Positions 1 to 11,639 of a stretch of 64,000 bases of DNA are shown piece after piece. The stretch lies in NCBI GenBank assembly GCA_027924585.1, contig BSBM01000426.1:1660001-1724000 (forward strand), read 5' to 3'. Made by a program: the position numbers and the translations under genes. The notes under the pieces are model-generated. The model saw nothing but the letters and a program-made list of their open reading frames with translations, did no database searches and was not told where the DNA came from. Within the stretch, counting starts at the first letter, position 1. Each line of letters starts with the position of its first letter. The DNA comes from Larix kaempferi. Its lineage: Eukaryota > Streptophyta > Pinopsida > Pinales > Pinaceae.

Positions 1-258
1 CCATGGAAGGACTTTCCTCTAACCATGTCATAAAAGCCTCAGCGATTACATCAACGAACATGGAAGGACTAACCTCTGACCATGTCGGAAAAGCCATGCC
101 CAGCCCTTACATCTGCACCATTGGAGGACTTTCCTACCACCATGTGAGAATGTCCCAGCCCTTACATCTACACCATAGGAGGACTTTCCTACCACTATGT
201 GAGAATGGCCTAGCCCTTACATCTACACCATAGGAGGACTTTCCTACCACTATGTGAG
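1..258. repeat. 55 bp tandem repeat, degenerate
   Basis: The motif GGAGGACTTTCCTACCAC recurs at a spacing of 55 bp (GGAGGACT at 123, 178 and 233), with more diverged copies at about 5 and 62. Each unit also carries CCCTTACATCTACACCAT. The array lies just 3' of the minus-strand copia RNase H remnant, so it may be the 3' untranslated region of that element. It runs off the left edge of the window. Confidence 0.75.
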
Positions 259-295
259 AATGGCCCATGTGCATCTGCATCTTTTGGACTCATCA

Positions 296-1230
296 CTACC
301 ACTTGGAAGGAACCTCAATCTGAAGTACACCAAGCTTCTCTCTGAAGTACTCGAACTTCACTCTGGCTAGCGGCTTGGTCAATACATCGGCTATCTGCTT
401 GTCCTTCGCAACATACTAGAGCTTCACTGCTCCTCTCTCCACCATATCCCTGATATAGTGATACTTGATCTCGATGTGCTTCGACTTGTCATGGAACACC
501 GGGTTCTCAGACAACTTCACACAACTCTGGTGGTCGCAATATATACAAGTCACATCCAACTGGATATCAAACAAATTAGACAGTATCTTCCTTAGCCATA
601 CTGCCTCACAACTAGTCGAACAAGATGCGACATACTATGATTCGGTTGTACTGAGTGCCAAGCAGGACTGCTTCCTACTAAACTAAGAGATCAGACCTGA
701 TCCCATACTGAAGCAACACCCTGAAGTAATCTTCCTATCAATGGTATTGCCTACCCAATCAGAATCAACATAACCCTCCAGCTTAATCTTATGATTCACA
801 ACATACTTGATCCCATAATCAACTGTACCCTTCAGGTACCTCAGAATATGCTTTGCAGCAATCAAGTGAACATGTCTCGGATCCTTCAGGAGTTGGCTCA
901 ATGTGTTCACAACAAAGCCAATATTAAGTCTCGTATTCGTCAGGTACATCAAGGACCCAATCATCTAACTATACATCGTGGCATCAACCAAATCTGATGA
1001 AGCATCACTCAAGAGCTTCAAGTTCGATGCCATAGGTGTGGCCATGGCCATGCATTCCATCATCCCGAACCTCTTCAGGATCTCTACTGCATACTTCCTT
1101 TTTCCAAGGAAGATTCCATACGCACTCTACCACAACTCCATGCCTAGAAAATAGTGCATCATACCCAGATCTCTACTTCTCATTTTCCTTGTATAAGGAA
1201 AAATCTCATCTGATCTCAGCCACATATCTA
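296..1230 (-). pseudogene. Ty1/copia RT C-terminus and RNase H, decayed
   Basis: Read on the minus strand, this region contains blocks typical of the end of copia pol. They include DLGMMHYFLGMELW (about 1190), KYAVEILKRFGMM, IGSLMYLTNTR (about 960), HILRYLKGTVDYGIKY, GYVDSDW with an RNase H aspartate (about 790), KSKHIEIKYHYIRDMV, and QIADVLTKPLARVKFEYFRE. It ends with a double stop at 296. At least four in-frame stops interrupt it, one inside the STTE.EY motif. The YVDD-bearing part of RT, integrase and gag are not recognisable to the right. The same element's primer site and LTR lie at 4411-5004. This is a dead fragment with no expected function. Confidence 0.85.
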
Positions 1231-4200
1231 ATCACAAGAATCATGCCAAGATTCTGTAACTTGGAGATCTACTCCCTCTGAAGTGGATTTTTCTATATCT
1301 GAGTATTGTCCTCCCCCTGTGACTGAACATCATTCACACTTTGCATTGAGTGATCTTCTGCATATCTATCCGTGCCATCTCCCATCAGATGGGTCTACTA
1401 ATATGAGCCTCAAGATCACTCGAACTCTATGGTTATTTCCTTCTTGCATCCATCTGTATATACAAGCCATCTTCAACCTTGTAGCAAAGGTTGAAATCTG
1501 CATCACCCATGGTGATCATCAAGCTCATCAAATGACTATCGATCCTGGGTACCTGTTGAACCCATACAAAGCTTTCTTCAATCATGTGATTATATATTGA
1601 ATCCTGGGAGTTTGCTAGATGCACACTTCTTCGTCATTTACACCATTCAAGAGAACAATCTTGTCATCCATGGGTGTAATCTATCTCTGGAAGTGTGTCT
1701 AGCCACTGGAGCAAACATCTCGCCATTATCCTCTCCCTCTTTCTAAGAGAATCCTCTAGCCGCGAGCCTTCTATAGTACGTTTGATTTGTAAGTCTTCTT
1801 GTTGAACATCCATCACTTGTTCTTTGGAACAAGTGTTCATCATCCTTCTTTTGTAGATCATAGCACATGATATTTCCTACAAATCAAATTTAATTACATG
1901 ATTAGTAACACTTCATAATTATCAATTTATGTTGACATTTCAATGATAACTTATTAAGCATACGATCTTTCCTACAAGTCAAGTTCAATTGCATGATTAG
2001 AAACATCTCACTGTTTTTTAGAACAAATTCTTACGCATAAAAATAAACATAAGTCATACAGTCATGCAATTATCTTAGCCAATTCTTCAATACAACATTT
2101 ATCCATATCCTGTAACTTTCCAGATGCCTTCCATCTCTACTAGAACATTGTTAAGATTGTTCACTACTCCAACATGTCAGCAAAGAGGTTTCAATCTAGA
2201 TAAGTAGCAATGGAGTGTTGTATAGTACCATAGGCCACTTACCCATTATTTGCATATTAGTAGTATCTTGTTCATTAATGCAACTTTTCAAACATGCATA
2301 ATATACATCCTAAATCTAAGAACATAAGTATGTACATGACTGAACAACATCATTTAAGTAATCATATATACAAGAAATGACAATTCAAATACTTATCTTT
2401 GTTTGGTTGTTGGGTGGACTCCCTCTCAATCTTTGCTTCCTTGTAGGAACTACTGGAGTGTGCTCCCTCTTAATCTCTATTTTCCCTTTGTGATAGCATC
2501 ATGATTATATGTCTTTTGAACTTATATCCATCCTGGACCACTATGCATGCTTAAGTGTGCACTAGTTTCATCACTGTGTCATCCTCAAGATCTCATACAT
2601 TCATTAGTATAATCTCAATACTATCAAAACATTATAATCCTATAATATTAACATGTATGGTCATGATCATTTCATACACAGGTAATTTATCAGAAGCATT
2701 AGTATTCAAGGTTTTAGGACGTACTTCTTTTACTCATGCATATTCTTATTTGACCATAAGACTCTTCTAGTTTTTCATATCATTAATCAAACAAAGAAGC
2801 ATAATATGCATAAACCCATGATTACTCAAACTTATAACTTCGTGAATAATCATTATCAATCATACAAAAGTATGCTTATATAAGATCCTAACGCAAGGTA
2901 GGATTCTAAATCGATATAGGAAAACATACCTAGATTATCATGTTTGCTAGTTATGTCTAATATATCCAAACAATGTCTTCTTTGTTCTCTTCAATGATTT
3001 AGAGACCTTGTGCTAGTAACCTGCATATCTTCATAAGTTAAGTATTATAGAACCAAATAATACATACCTCGTAAGTAGAGCTTCTATGTGATCAACGACT
3101 ATGGATGATTCTTTGTCTTCATGTCACCATGGTCATGTATTCTTGATCTAGAACTTGATTTGTCTTTCTTGATGTACCTTTCATGTTAGAAGAGAACATC
3201 ATCCTCATACAACACCACAGTGCATTAGTACAATCATAAGTGTCATAACCCCAATCAATGAATGTCTTCTATTATTCACATGCATTCATACTTTTAATAA
3301 GGTGATCAGACAATCATGATTGTACTAACCTCAATAATATGAAGACAAACATATCATGAAGTTAATCATGAAACATATTTCAAAACATACATGTATCTCC
3401 TCAAGTCATACATGTCGAGATTGCTTGTAGTCTTCTCTATAAGGGTAAAACCCTAACCATCCAAGGTAGATCACTTGTAAACATCTTATATAGGTTCATG
3501 GTTTTAGGATGATAGAATATTAGTGCCTTGTAAACCTCCTTCATTGCTACCCTATGAATCTCCCAACCTTGCTAGGGTTTCTTCTTACTTGGAAACCCCA
3601 AATTTTCAATCTCCTTCCTCCCACAATATTTTGATGAAGGATTAATATCAATGATGAATGGATTCCAAGTCCATTTTCAAAGTTTCCAATGTTTCATCAA
3701 GTGTCTCCAACATTGTATCAGGTCATGCCATACCTAAAAACTGAAAACCCTAAGTGAGAGCGCCATCCTCCTCTTCTTTGATTTCCTCTGTTGATCCATT
3801 TAAGATGTGTCGTATTGTTTCTTGTGTATCTCTGAAATTGCATATCTGTAGGGTTTGAAACTTCGGCCTATGGTAGCTAGATTTGTCATCTTTCCAACCC
3901 CATATGTTTGTGCTTCATTCAATTCTCCATCAGGGAGATATGATCAGTTTCCCAACATGACATGTTTAAGGGATGAAACAACATAGGTAACTTGTATGGA
4001 GTGCCACACGTCACTGTTTCAATTTCGGCCTCTAAAAATAGGACCCGTGAGACTACAGTCCGTGCCCTAACTGTCACTTTTTACGGAATTCCATTTGGAG
4101 CTTCCTAGCCCGAGATATGACCTTTTTTCCTAGGTCACCTGTTTAGGGATTCATTCTAGAAGAGGCAGAAACCCTAACTTGTACGGATCATATCTTAGAA

Positions 4201-4410
4201 GAACAACAAATCTAAGGCTGAAATTTGGACACAAGGTACAAGAAAATTTTATCTTCGGCCTGTCCAATTTTCAGATCTTGAACCTTCGCCAAAATTGATT
4301 TATAGCAAAAGTTCCACGATGACTAGGTTTTGCTATTCAAAGCCCTATATTTCAAATTGTCGCAAGTGAGACAAGTGTCGTAAATGCCATACATTCCTTC
4401 CTTCAGGCTA
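1231..4410. other. AT-rich interval without recognisable gene, inside the copia element
   Basis: This stretch lies between the copia RT/RNase H remains and the element's primer site. Integrase and gag would be expected here, but neither strand gives a convincing match. Short minus-strand open stretches at 1433-1624 and 1664-1861 have no domain I recognise. The interval may be highly decayed internal sequence or an old insertion. Confidence 0.5.
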
Positions 4411-4422
4411 GCTCTGATACCA
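4411..4422 (-). promoter_or_regulatory. Primer binding site, initiator tRNA-Met
   Basis: The plus strand reads GCTCTGATACCA, the exact complement of the classic copia primer site TGGTATCAGAGC. It abuts the LTR with no spacer. This fixes the orientation of the element as minus and the inner edge of its 5' LTR. Confidence 0.9.
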
Positions 4423-5004
4423 TGTTAGTTTTTGATCATTTAATTCAATATGATCTAGGAACTTAACTGAGAGAATAACATGCACATAAAATCAAACACA
4501 AGAGACAAGAGACACAAATCATTTCACCAAGGAAACCATAAAGGAGAAAACCCCAAAACTTCCTCAGAGATAGAATGAGCCATAATACAAAACCCCAAAA
4601 CAAAGAGATGATCTCCAGCAGCTTCCTGCTCCTCCACTTGTGCGAACTTCTCTCTCTCTAACTTATGCGAATGAGTGAGTGAGTGAATGATGAGTGAGTG
4701 AAAAAATAGAGAGCCTAGCTCTCTATTTATACTTTACCTTTACCACTTGACAAGTCAACCTCAACTAAAGTTGATTGGGCCGACTCCTTTAGGGGACTTA
4801 AACACCCTAATACAAATGACTCTAGGGGTCTAATGCCCCAACTTACATGGGAGGATTGACCTCAATCACTTTACATGACCCAAGTACAATAATGACTTAT
4901 CTGACCAGAGGAATAAACATCTCCGTCGGAGGTACAATAATAAAATACAAATACAATGTAAAATATACAAGTGAATACATTCCGAAGTTACAAATACATT
5001 AACA
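4423..5004 (-). mobile_element. Copia 5' LTR, 582 bp
   Basis: The LTR begins TGTTAG and ends ATTAACA, giving a 5 bp terminal inverted repeat TGTTA/TAACA. On the minus strand a TATA-like box (TATAAATAGAG) lies near 4720. The outer edge falls at the start of a GAT array, so the element apparently inserted at the array. The matching 3' LTR is outside the window or lost. Confidence 0.8.
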
Positions 5005-5005
5005 A

Positions 5006-5066
5006 ATGATGATGATGAGGATGATGATGATGAAAATGATGATGATGATGATGATGATGATGATCG

Positions 5067-5105
<39 letters not shown>

Positions 5106-5864
5106 CACCATCATCATCCTCATCCTCATCATCATCATCATCATCCTATTATTTATCATCACCATCACCATCACCATCATCATCTTCATCACCATCATCT
5201 TCATCTTCATCATCATCATCGTCATCTTCATCATCATCCTCATCACCATCTTCATCATCATCATCGTCATCTCCATCTTCCTCCTCCTCCTCCTCCTCAT
5301 CATCATCATTGTGGTCGTCGTCGCCATCATCTTCATCATCTTCATCATCATCATCAGCTTCATCAACATCATCATCATCATCGTCATCATCATCATGATA
5401 ATCATGATCATCATCTTCGTCATCATCATCATCTTCATCATCTTCATCTTCATCATCATCATCATAATCATCACCACCATCTTCATCATCATCATCATCA
5501 TCTTCATCATGATCTTCATCATCATCATGATCATGATGATGATGATGATGATCATCATCATCAGTATCTTCATCACCCTCTTCCTCATCATCATCTTCAT
5601 CATCATAATCACCCTCTTCCCAATCATCATCTTCATCATCATCATCTTCATCGTCTTGATCAGCATCATCATATTCCTCATCATCATCATCATCGTCGTC
5701 ATCGTCGTCATCGTCGTCATCTTCATCATCATCATTATCATCGTCTTCATTATCAACACCATCATCATCATCATCATCATCTTCATGACGATGACAACGA
5801 TGATGATGACGATGATGATGAAGATGGTGATGGTGATGATGAAGATGATGATGACGAAGATCAT
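5006..5864. repeat. GAT/ATC compound microsatellite with polarity switches
   Basis: The array is almost pure GAT/GAA/GAC-type triplets. The plus strand is GAT-type to about 5062, then ATC-type from 5063 to about 5785, then GAT-type again to the foldback at 5865, with a short local switch near 5520-5560. All six frames give long open stretches of Met/Ile/Ser or Asp runs. These are repeat artefacts, not genes. Confidence 0.95.
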
Positions 5865-6031
5865 AACCAGCCTAGATACAAATCCTAGGCTCTATCAAGC
5901 GCCGAGAGGGATCAAATCTCCTGAGGTGCAAACCTCTCCTTGAGTGCAATACCTGATAAGACGTTTGCACCTCGGGATATTTGATCCTTCTCTGTGCTTT
6001 ATAAAGCCTAGGATTTGGATCTAGGCTGGTT
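5865..6031. repeat. Foldback (inverted repeat) element, 67 bp arms
   Basis: The left arm 5867-5933 and right arm 5963-6029 are near-perfect reverse complements with mismatches at a few positions. They flank a 29 nt loop and extend to about 5865 and 6031. The arms start CCAGCCTAGATACAAATCC and GTTTGCACCTCGGGATAT. A diverged relative of one arm plus loop lies at 19108-19165, which points to a dispersed foldback or MITE family. Confidence 0.85.
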
Positions 6032-6252
6032 CCAGTCGTGGGCAGTGACACAAAACTAGAGTTTGATCAACATTGTAAGGAACAGGTTAACTTGAAAACA
6101 CAGATAGAATTATGAGGATTATCATAATGTATGTAATAAGTAATAAGGTTTGAGTAAATTGTTAAACTGGAAAATAATTACAATAATTTGGTAAGGATTA
6201 TCAATCTATCTTCTTCATCTTTTCTTATCTTCACACCTGGTGAGAATATGGT

Positions 6253-6375
6253 TGATGATGATGATGATGATGATGACGATGAGGAAGAGGGTGATGACAA
6301 TGACAATGATGATGATGATGATGATGATAAAGACGACGATGATGATTATGATGATGATGATGATGGTGATGGTGA
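6253..6375. repeat. GAT microsatellite
   Basis: A run of GAT/GAC/GAA triplets resumes after the foldback. In one frame it encodes only Asp/Glu/Gly. It belongs with the larger array at 5006-5864. Confidence 0.9.
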
Positions 6376-6389
6376 GAGAGTGGGTTAGT

Positions 6390-6850
6390 AATGGTTAGGG
6401 AAGGAGAGAGAGAGAGAGGAGAGGGTGTTAGTTTTAGGGAGTGAGAAAGAGAGATGGGAGGTGTGGTTAGAGGTGGGTGGAGGTGTAGGGAAGAGAGAGA
6501 GTGGTTAGGAATTGAGGTCTAAGGTGTTATAGTGTTAAAGGCTTAGGGAATTAGAGTATAAGGACAACAGTGATGGGAGATAAAGGGTTAATTAAGGGAC
6601 TAGGGATTTAAAGAGTAATACCTTTATAGGTTAAGGGATTTAGGATCAACTATTAATGGGGTAAGAGATTATGTGTTAAGGGCTTAGGTGCTTAGGGGTG
6701 TAGGGATTTAGGGGGTTTGTGACTTAGGACTTATGGGTTTAGGCCTTTAATTTCCCTCCCTTATCATTACTCTCCCCAACTCCTTAAATTTATGTCCCTT
6801 GCCCCCCCCTCTCATATGTCTCTTCTCTCTCTCACCCCCTTTATCTCCAT
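6390..6850. repeat. Purine-rich then pyrimidine-rich low-complexity tract
   Basis: The plus strand is G/A-rich to about 6745 (GAGAGAGAG runs and irregular TTAGGG-like words). It then becomes C/T-rich (CTCCCTT, CCCCCCCTCTC) to about 6850. A comparable C/T-rich tract lies beside the other GAT array at 38220-39030. Confidence 0.7.
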
Positions 6851-6879
6851 CCAACACTTAAAAACATAAAATTTTGAAG

Positions 6880-7045
6880 TTAATAACGCGCACATGTTAT
6901 GTATATACAAAATGCTCGCATGTTTTGTATAGAATAAATGCGCTCACATTTCATCTAACATTAAGCGCGCCAACCAAAATATTTGAATTTAACTATAACG
7001 CGCGCGCGTTATCTGAATTCAAATATAATGAGCACGCGTTCTTGA
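6880..7045. repeat. CGCG palindrome cluster, copy 1
   Basis: The cluster contains ATAACGCGCACATGTTAT, a GCTCGCATGTTTTG unit, and TATAACGCGCGCGCGTTAT, spaced by tens of bases in AT-rich DNA. Similar clusters occur at 21135-21200, 35125-35215 and 39065-39215. Copies 1 and 4 share the following TTTGAATTTAA context and lead into the same conserved block. Confidence 0.7.
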
Positions 7046-7079
7046 GCAACTAATCACCCACTCCTCCCGCGCCCTCATG

Positions 7080-7929
7080 TCAGCCACAGTCCTATGTGGT
7101 TGGTTCAGACTTACCAAACATGTGCTATGGAATTTACTGAACCATAGCTATTTAGACATTTCCACCATTTTTTTCAATATGTCTGTTTTTCACCACTCTC
7201 TACAGCATGACATACATGACCATTATTGATGAAATTTTAGGCATAGATAGAATTTTTTATGGAGATTCCAAATATGTATTTTTTTTTTGTAATATTGAGA
7301 TTTTCTATTTATTTCCTAGTTTTCTTGTGTCATCACTCCTTAAGTCAAAATACATACTGTTAGTGTTTATTCCGTAACTTTTTCATTTCACAGCCATTTA
7401 AAAAACAATTGTATGCTACACTAGTAGACACCGACCTCTACATGATATACAAAATCCAAGTTGAAATAACTGCATTAACACCTTCAAAGGCTACACCCAC
7501 ATTTGACGTACCATTCTCGAGGTTTGATCACTTACATAATTTAAATAAAAATTAAAAATTAAACATTTAATTTTGGAAAAATAGTGTTGAACTAGTGCTA
7601 CGGGTTCTATACATGTCTACCAATTTTTGTAGCATGAAACTGTCATTTAGGCACTGAAAGGCTACACCCACAAAAACATATACCTTATCATTTTCCAAAA
7701 AAATAAAAAGTGACTGTTAGAAAAAATGAAATTTGACATAGTTATGTAAATTTTCAATACTTAAAACTTATATATTCAGAAACGTGACTCAATTTTCTAC
7801 GTTTCATATTTTTTACTCGATGCAATATATCTTGTGTAAGTATCTCAAACAAACAAAGTTGAGGGATGCCTGATTTTTCAGTTTTCTATTGCATCTAACG
7901 CGCCAAAAGTGACCCTCATTAGCTTGCAC
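7080..7929 (+). repeat. Conserved non-coding block, copy 1 (about 0.85 kb)
   Basis: This block aligns over its whole length with 39255-40117 in the same orientation. Shared stretches include GATTCCAAATATGTA, ACTGTTAGTGTTT, AAAGGCT.TACCCACAAAA, CATATACCTTATCATTT and GCGCCAAAAGTGACCCTCAT. Both copies end at AGCTTGCAC. I see no open frame and no recognisable protein. Its identity is unknown; it may be the end of a non-autonomous transposon. Confidence 0.85.
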
Positions 7930-8399
7930 ATGCCCTTATGTCCAACAACACAAAATATTTGTGAGAACTAGAATAAAATTGAACATGGTTATATTTTCCA
8001 TATATGCAATTCTCACAAAAGTCAAATTCAATAGCGCAATCAATCAATCCATCAAAAAGGGAATTTGTTTTTCAAAACTTGTACGTCTTCTCACCTATAT
8101 GGCCCAATCTTTGGTGTTATAACATTATCTTCCCTCTAGGTTACTTGTTTACTTAAGCAAGTGTTTGTTTAGGTACACAAAATGCTTGACCATCAAAAGT
8201 AGATATAGGTTTTGAATGTGAGGGTGTAGATTCTATGCATCTCTTTGTTGCAAAATTTGAAGAACTATTACATTGAACAATGCACACATCAATATTGAAT
8301 AGAATGCATACACAAACACCCTTAGTTAGCACAATAACTCTTTGAATGATTTTACACCCTTTTTTTGAGAAAAAAATGTACACCTACATTATTAAGTTT

Positions 8400-9420
8400 G
8401 TTTAACGATGGTAGGTTACATGCAAAACCTAGAATTAAGATGGGAAGCCATATAGAAGGAAGATTTTGATTCTATCAACCATACAATATAGCGTGTATTG
8501 GTTGCCAAAGATGCAACAAAGGCTTCTCCACCATCCTCGTAGGAATATTTTTCAGTCTCATCCTTAGAAACATTATTTTCCTTCTTATTCTTCTTTATAT
8601 CTTCCTTGAAGTCTCTTTTGAAATGCCCAACCTTGCTACAATTGCAATATTTTTCTTTGGATTTTTGAGAAGACTTATATCTCCCTCAAAATTTGAATAT
8701 TCCATGTTTCCTCTCCTTTCCTTTATCCCTAATATTCCACAAACAACCAAGGACTCATTGGTGGATTTAGAATATTTTCACCTCACCTCCCTTGAGATTA
8801 AAGTATTCATAACCTCACCAAGAACTAATGTATTTACGGTGCTTTTGAATGGCCACTACTAATTTGTTCCATGAATCTTGTAGAGAACACAAAAGAATCA
8901 CACAACGATCCTTCTCATCCATCTTCACCCCAATTGAGATCAATTGGGTCACAATAGCATTAAAGACATTTGGATGCTTAATAATAGAATTACCATCACC
9001 CATTTTCAAGGATAACAACTTTTTTCAAAGAATTTTTTATTAACCATGGATTTAGCCTGGTACAAACCTCCCAGTTTCTTCCAAAGAGTTGTTGCAACTT
9101 TATTTCTAAAACATTCAGCAAATGAAATCAACAAAACAAAGCTTGATAAGGTTTCTCACCTTTCTCTCCAGCACTTCCCATTATTCATCTTTCATACGAG
9201 TGGGTTTAGTTCCAAATATAGTAGCCTATAGATCTTGATCTATGACCAAGTCTTCCATCTTGAGTTTCCACCATTCAAAGTTAGTGTCAAACATTAAAAT
9301 TTTCCATTTCTATTATAAATGTTCTTGACATATCCTTGTAATAATCTATTTTCTTCCATGAAATATCCCACTTAAATCAAGATTAGCTTAAAAAATCCGT
9401 GTCCCCAACACTTTGGATTG
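8400..9420 (-). pseudogene. Copia gag and zinc knuckle, decayed
   Basis: On the minus strand the blocks run in gag order: KLGGLYQAKSMVNK (about 9070), LKMGDGNSIIKHPN (about 9010), GVKMDEKDRC, LCSLQDSWNKLVVAI (about 8850), then the zinc knuckle YCNCSKVGHFKRD (about 8640). After these comes a protease start in which the usual DSGAS motif has become ESKSS. Several stops and frame changes interrupt it. Gag would coat element RNA in virus-like particles in a living copia element. A primer site and LTR follow at 9431-10114. Most of pol is missing. Confidence 0.8.
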
Positions 9421-9430
9421 GAGATGATCG

Positions 9431-9443
9431 GGCTCTAATACAA
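9431..9443 (-). promoter_or_regulatory. Degenerate tRNA-Met primer binding site
   Basis: The plus strand GGCTCTAATACAA differs at two positions from the complement of the usual copia site (GGCTCTGATACCA). It lies two bases before the proposed LTR and in the correct position upstream of gag. Confidence 0.6.
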
Positions 9444-9445
9444 AA

Positions 9446-10114
9446 TGAAAGGAAGAAAATGTGAGGAATGCGCTTCTTACACTAATCAAAGAGAAAATAA
9501 TGTACATAGATTTAAATAAACAAATTTGCGATAATGAACAAAATAGAAACATACATCCATTAGACAATGATTTCTATAGGAAACACTTCTCGAAGAAAAA
9601 ACCCACACTCCAAATTACACTCAAATATATGAATCAACAATTAATGAATAATTACAATATATTACAACATATATGCTCTCAACGAGAGTCTTTAGCAACA
9701 TAAGATTTATGGAGAAACTTTGAGAGCATAAGACGAAGTTAAAAACTCATGCATACTATTCCTCCAACCTTAGTATTCAATAAATATATACAACAAAAAC
9801 CATAAACTATTTACATAGTTTTTCAAAATTTATATATGTTGGAAACCACTAGCAATTGTTTGGCCAACTAATATTACTTAACATTCATTTCCTACTATTA
9901 ATGATTCGTACTTATTCTCTTCGAATACTTAGCATTTATTTAATGCTACTACATAACATTTTATTATATGCTACGACTAAACAATCTTTACATGCTCGAT
10001 AACATTATTACAAGGTATATAATACACCTATCCCAGCAACTAAAATGGATATCAAAACCTCTTAATCTTCCCTATCCCTTTAACCAAAATTTAAACTTGA
10101 ATTATATACTTTCA
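9446..10114 (-). mobile_element. Probable copia LTR, 669 bp
   Basis: The interval starts TGAAAG and ends CTTTCA, a perfect 6 bp inverted repeat of the TG...CA type, and sits directly beyond the primer site. No second copy of the LTR was found in the window, so the right edge rests only on the terminal inverted repeat. Confidence 0.45.
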
Positions 10115-10419
10115 CATTGCATAGGATATAAATCTTTATAGAAATAGCTACTCTTCAATATTCTTGGATATAGAATGTTGATATTACCGTTTGTTTAGAT
10201 ATGAAAGTCATTTCTAAATTTATTCACTTAATGGACTTTTTATGCAAGTTTTATTTCTCAAAAATATTCGAATTTTTTAGATTGCCATCTCTTGGGACGT
10301 CGAGCGCAATTACATGTGTAGATGGCCAACCTTATTGTATTAGAGTTTTGTTTGATGTTAGTGATTTTTCTATAGCATTATAAGTTTTTTAAGATTATAT
10401 TTTAGTTTTGTCAAATAAG

Positions 10420-11207
10420 CTAAGTCACTTACATGTCCAAAAGGCTTCTCATGTCCCGTGGGGTCGCGTCGGACATGGACACGACTTCAACACGTGTTGG
10501 ACACGTGTTTTTTCATGTCCTAATTCCAGGATATAAAAAAACATGTGTTTGGCACGTGTTGAGGTCGTGTCTCTTCCCTGCATATCATATTGAGCTTGAG
10601 AGAATTCATTGATGTAAAGATTGTGCAGTTGGATGGAGAATGTAAATTTGCTACCCGTGTTTCTTGAACATTTGTTGATTACAATGTTTTTTATAGGGCT
10701 AAGGGTTTGGAGGGAGGCATCGAGTGTGATCCTTGTGTGCATTTGTTGAATATAGAATGTATTATTGGCTGGTATCTGATGGGGACACTGTATTTCTTGG
10801 TGATGTGATAGACGATGGTTTATGTGAGGAGTAAAAGTTGCGCATTGGGTGTAAACAAGAAACTCTCTACTTGGGTTTGGTCTTAGTCTGAAGGATGGGA
10901 ATGGAAAACAACGCCAGTTGGTGTTTCATCATATGCCAATGCGTTGGGCCAAGAAAATGAATTTTTGAAGGACTTGCTATGTCAGGATTTCTAATTAGTA
11001 ATTTCTATTGAATATTTTGTAAATGTTCTAGTTTCTAAAAAAAATTGGATCTAGATGTCTATATTTTTAATATATATAATTTTTAAAATATATATATATA
11101 TATATAATGTGTCCTCCGTGTCCTGATTCCGGGGATCACCGTGTCCTTGTCAGACACTCATATTTTTGTGTCCTTCGTGTCTTGTGTCCTCGTGTCAGGT
11201 GACTTAG
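10420..11207. mobile_element. Non-autonomous hAT-type element, 788 bp
   Basis: The ends are CTAAGTCAC (10420-10428) and GTGACTTAG (11199-11207), a perfect 9 bp inverted repeat. They are flanked by an 8 bp duplication with one mismatch (CAAATAAG at 10412 and AAAATAAG at 11208). Eight-base duplications are typical of hAT transposons. Subterminal zones are packed with GACACG/CGTGTC words. The right end closely matches, inverted, the end at 21631-21770 of a larger element that still has transposase sequence. No intact transposase is present here, so movement would depend on one supplied in trans. Confidence 0.8.
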
Positions 11208-11369
11208 AAAATAAGGGATGTAATTTATGTAAGTGTGTATATTTTATTTCAAGATAAGTAAAAATTCTAAAGGATTTATGGTTCATGGTTCAAACGAAAA
11301 TAAGTTTATTACAAATAATATAAATATTTTGAAATGTGGTTGAATAACTTATTTATTATTTATTGAAAA

Positions 11370-11565
11370 ACCTAGGTGAATCTCCACGGTGAGAAACCTT
11401 TGGTGAAGCTCTTCAATGAAAACCCTCGGTGAAGCTCTTTAGTGAAAGTTAATATTTGTGGTTAAACCTTTGGTGAAATTGCGGTGAACCCTTGGTGAAA
11501 CATTCAGTGAAGCTCTAAGGTGAAAACCCTTGGTGAAAGTTAAAGTAAATTAGCATTTGCTACTA
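11370..11565. repeat. Degenerate GGTGAA-type short repeat
   Basis: Words such as CCTTTGGTGAAGCTCTTC, CCCTCGGTGAAGCTCTTT and CCCTTGGTGAAA recur about ten times with irregular spacing just upstream of the LINE. It resembles a decayed minisatellite. Confidence 0.6.
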
Positions 11566-11639
11566 GGGCATCTAATTCACCACATTTACCAAAAATTGTT
11601 AAAGGAAGACCTAGCACAGTTACCCTACAGGGCCTATAT

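Noticed and set aside
1-300. CRISPR-like array suggested by regular 55 bp repeats
   Set aside because: The repeats are contiguous with no unique spacers and lie in plant copia-derived DNA.
5006-5943. Long open frames rich in Met, Ile, Ser or Asp in the GAT array
   Set aside because: Triplet repeats lacking stops produce open frames in every frame. Composition alone explains them.
6540-6750. Possible interstitial telomere repeat (TTTAGGG-like words)
   Set aside because: The words are irregular in spacing and sequence, with no run of two exact repeats. A G/A-rich low-complexity tract explains them.
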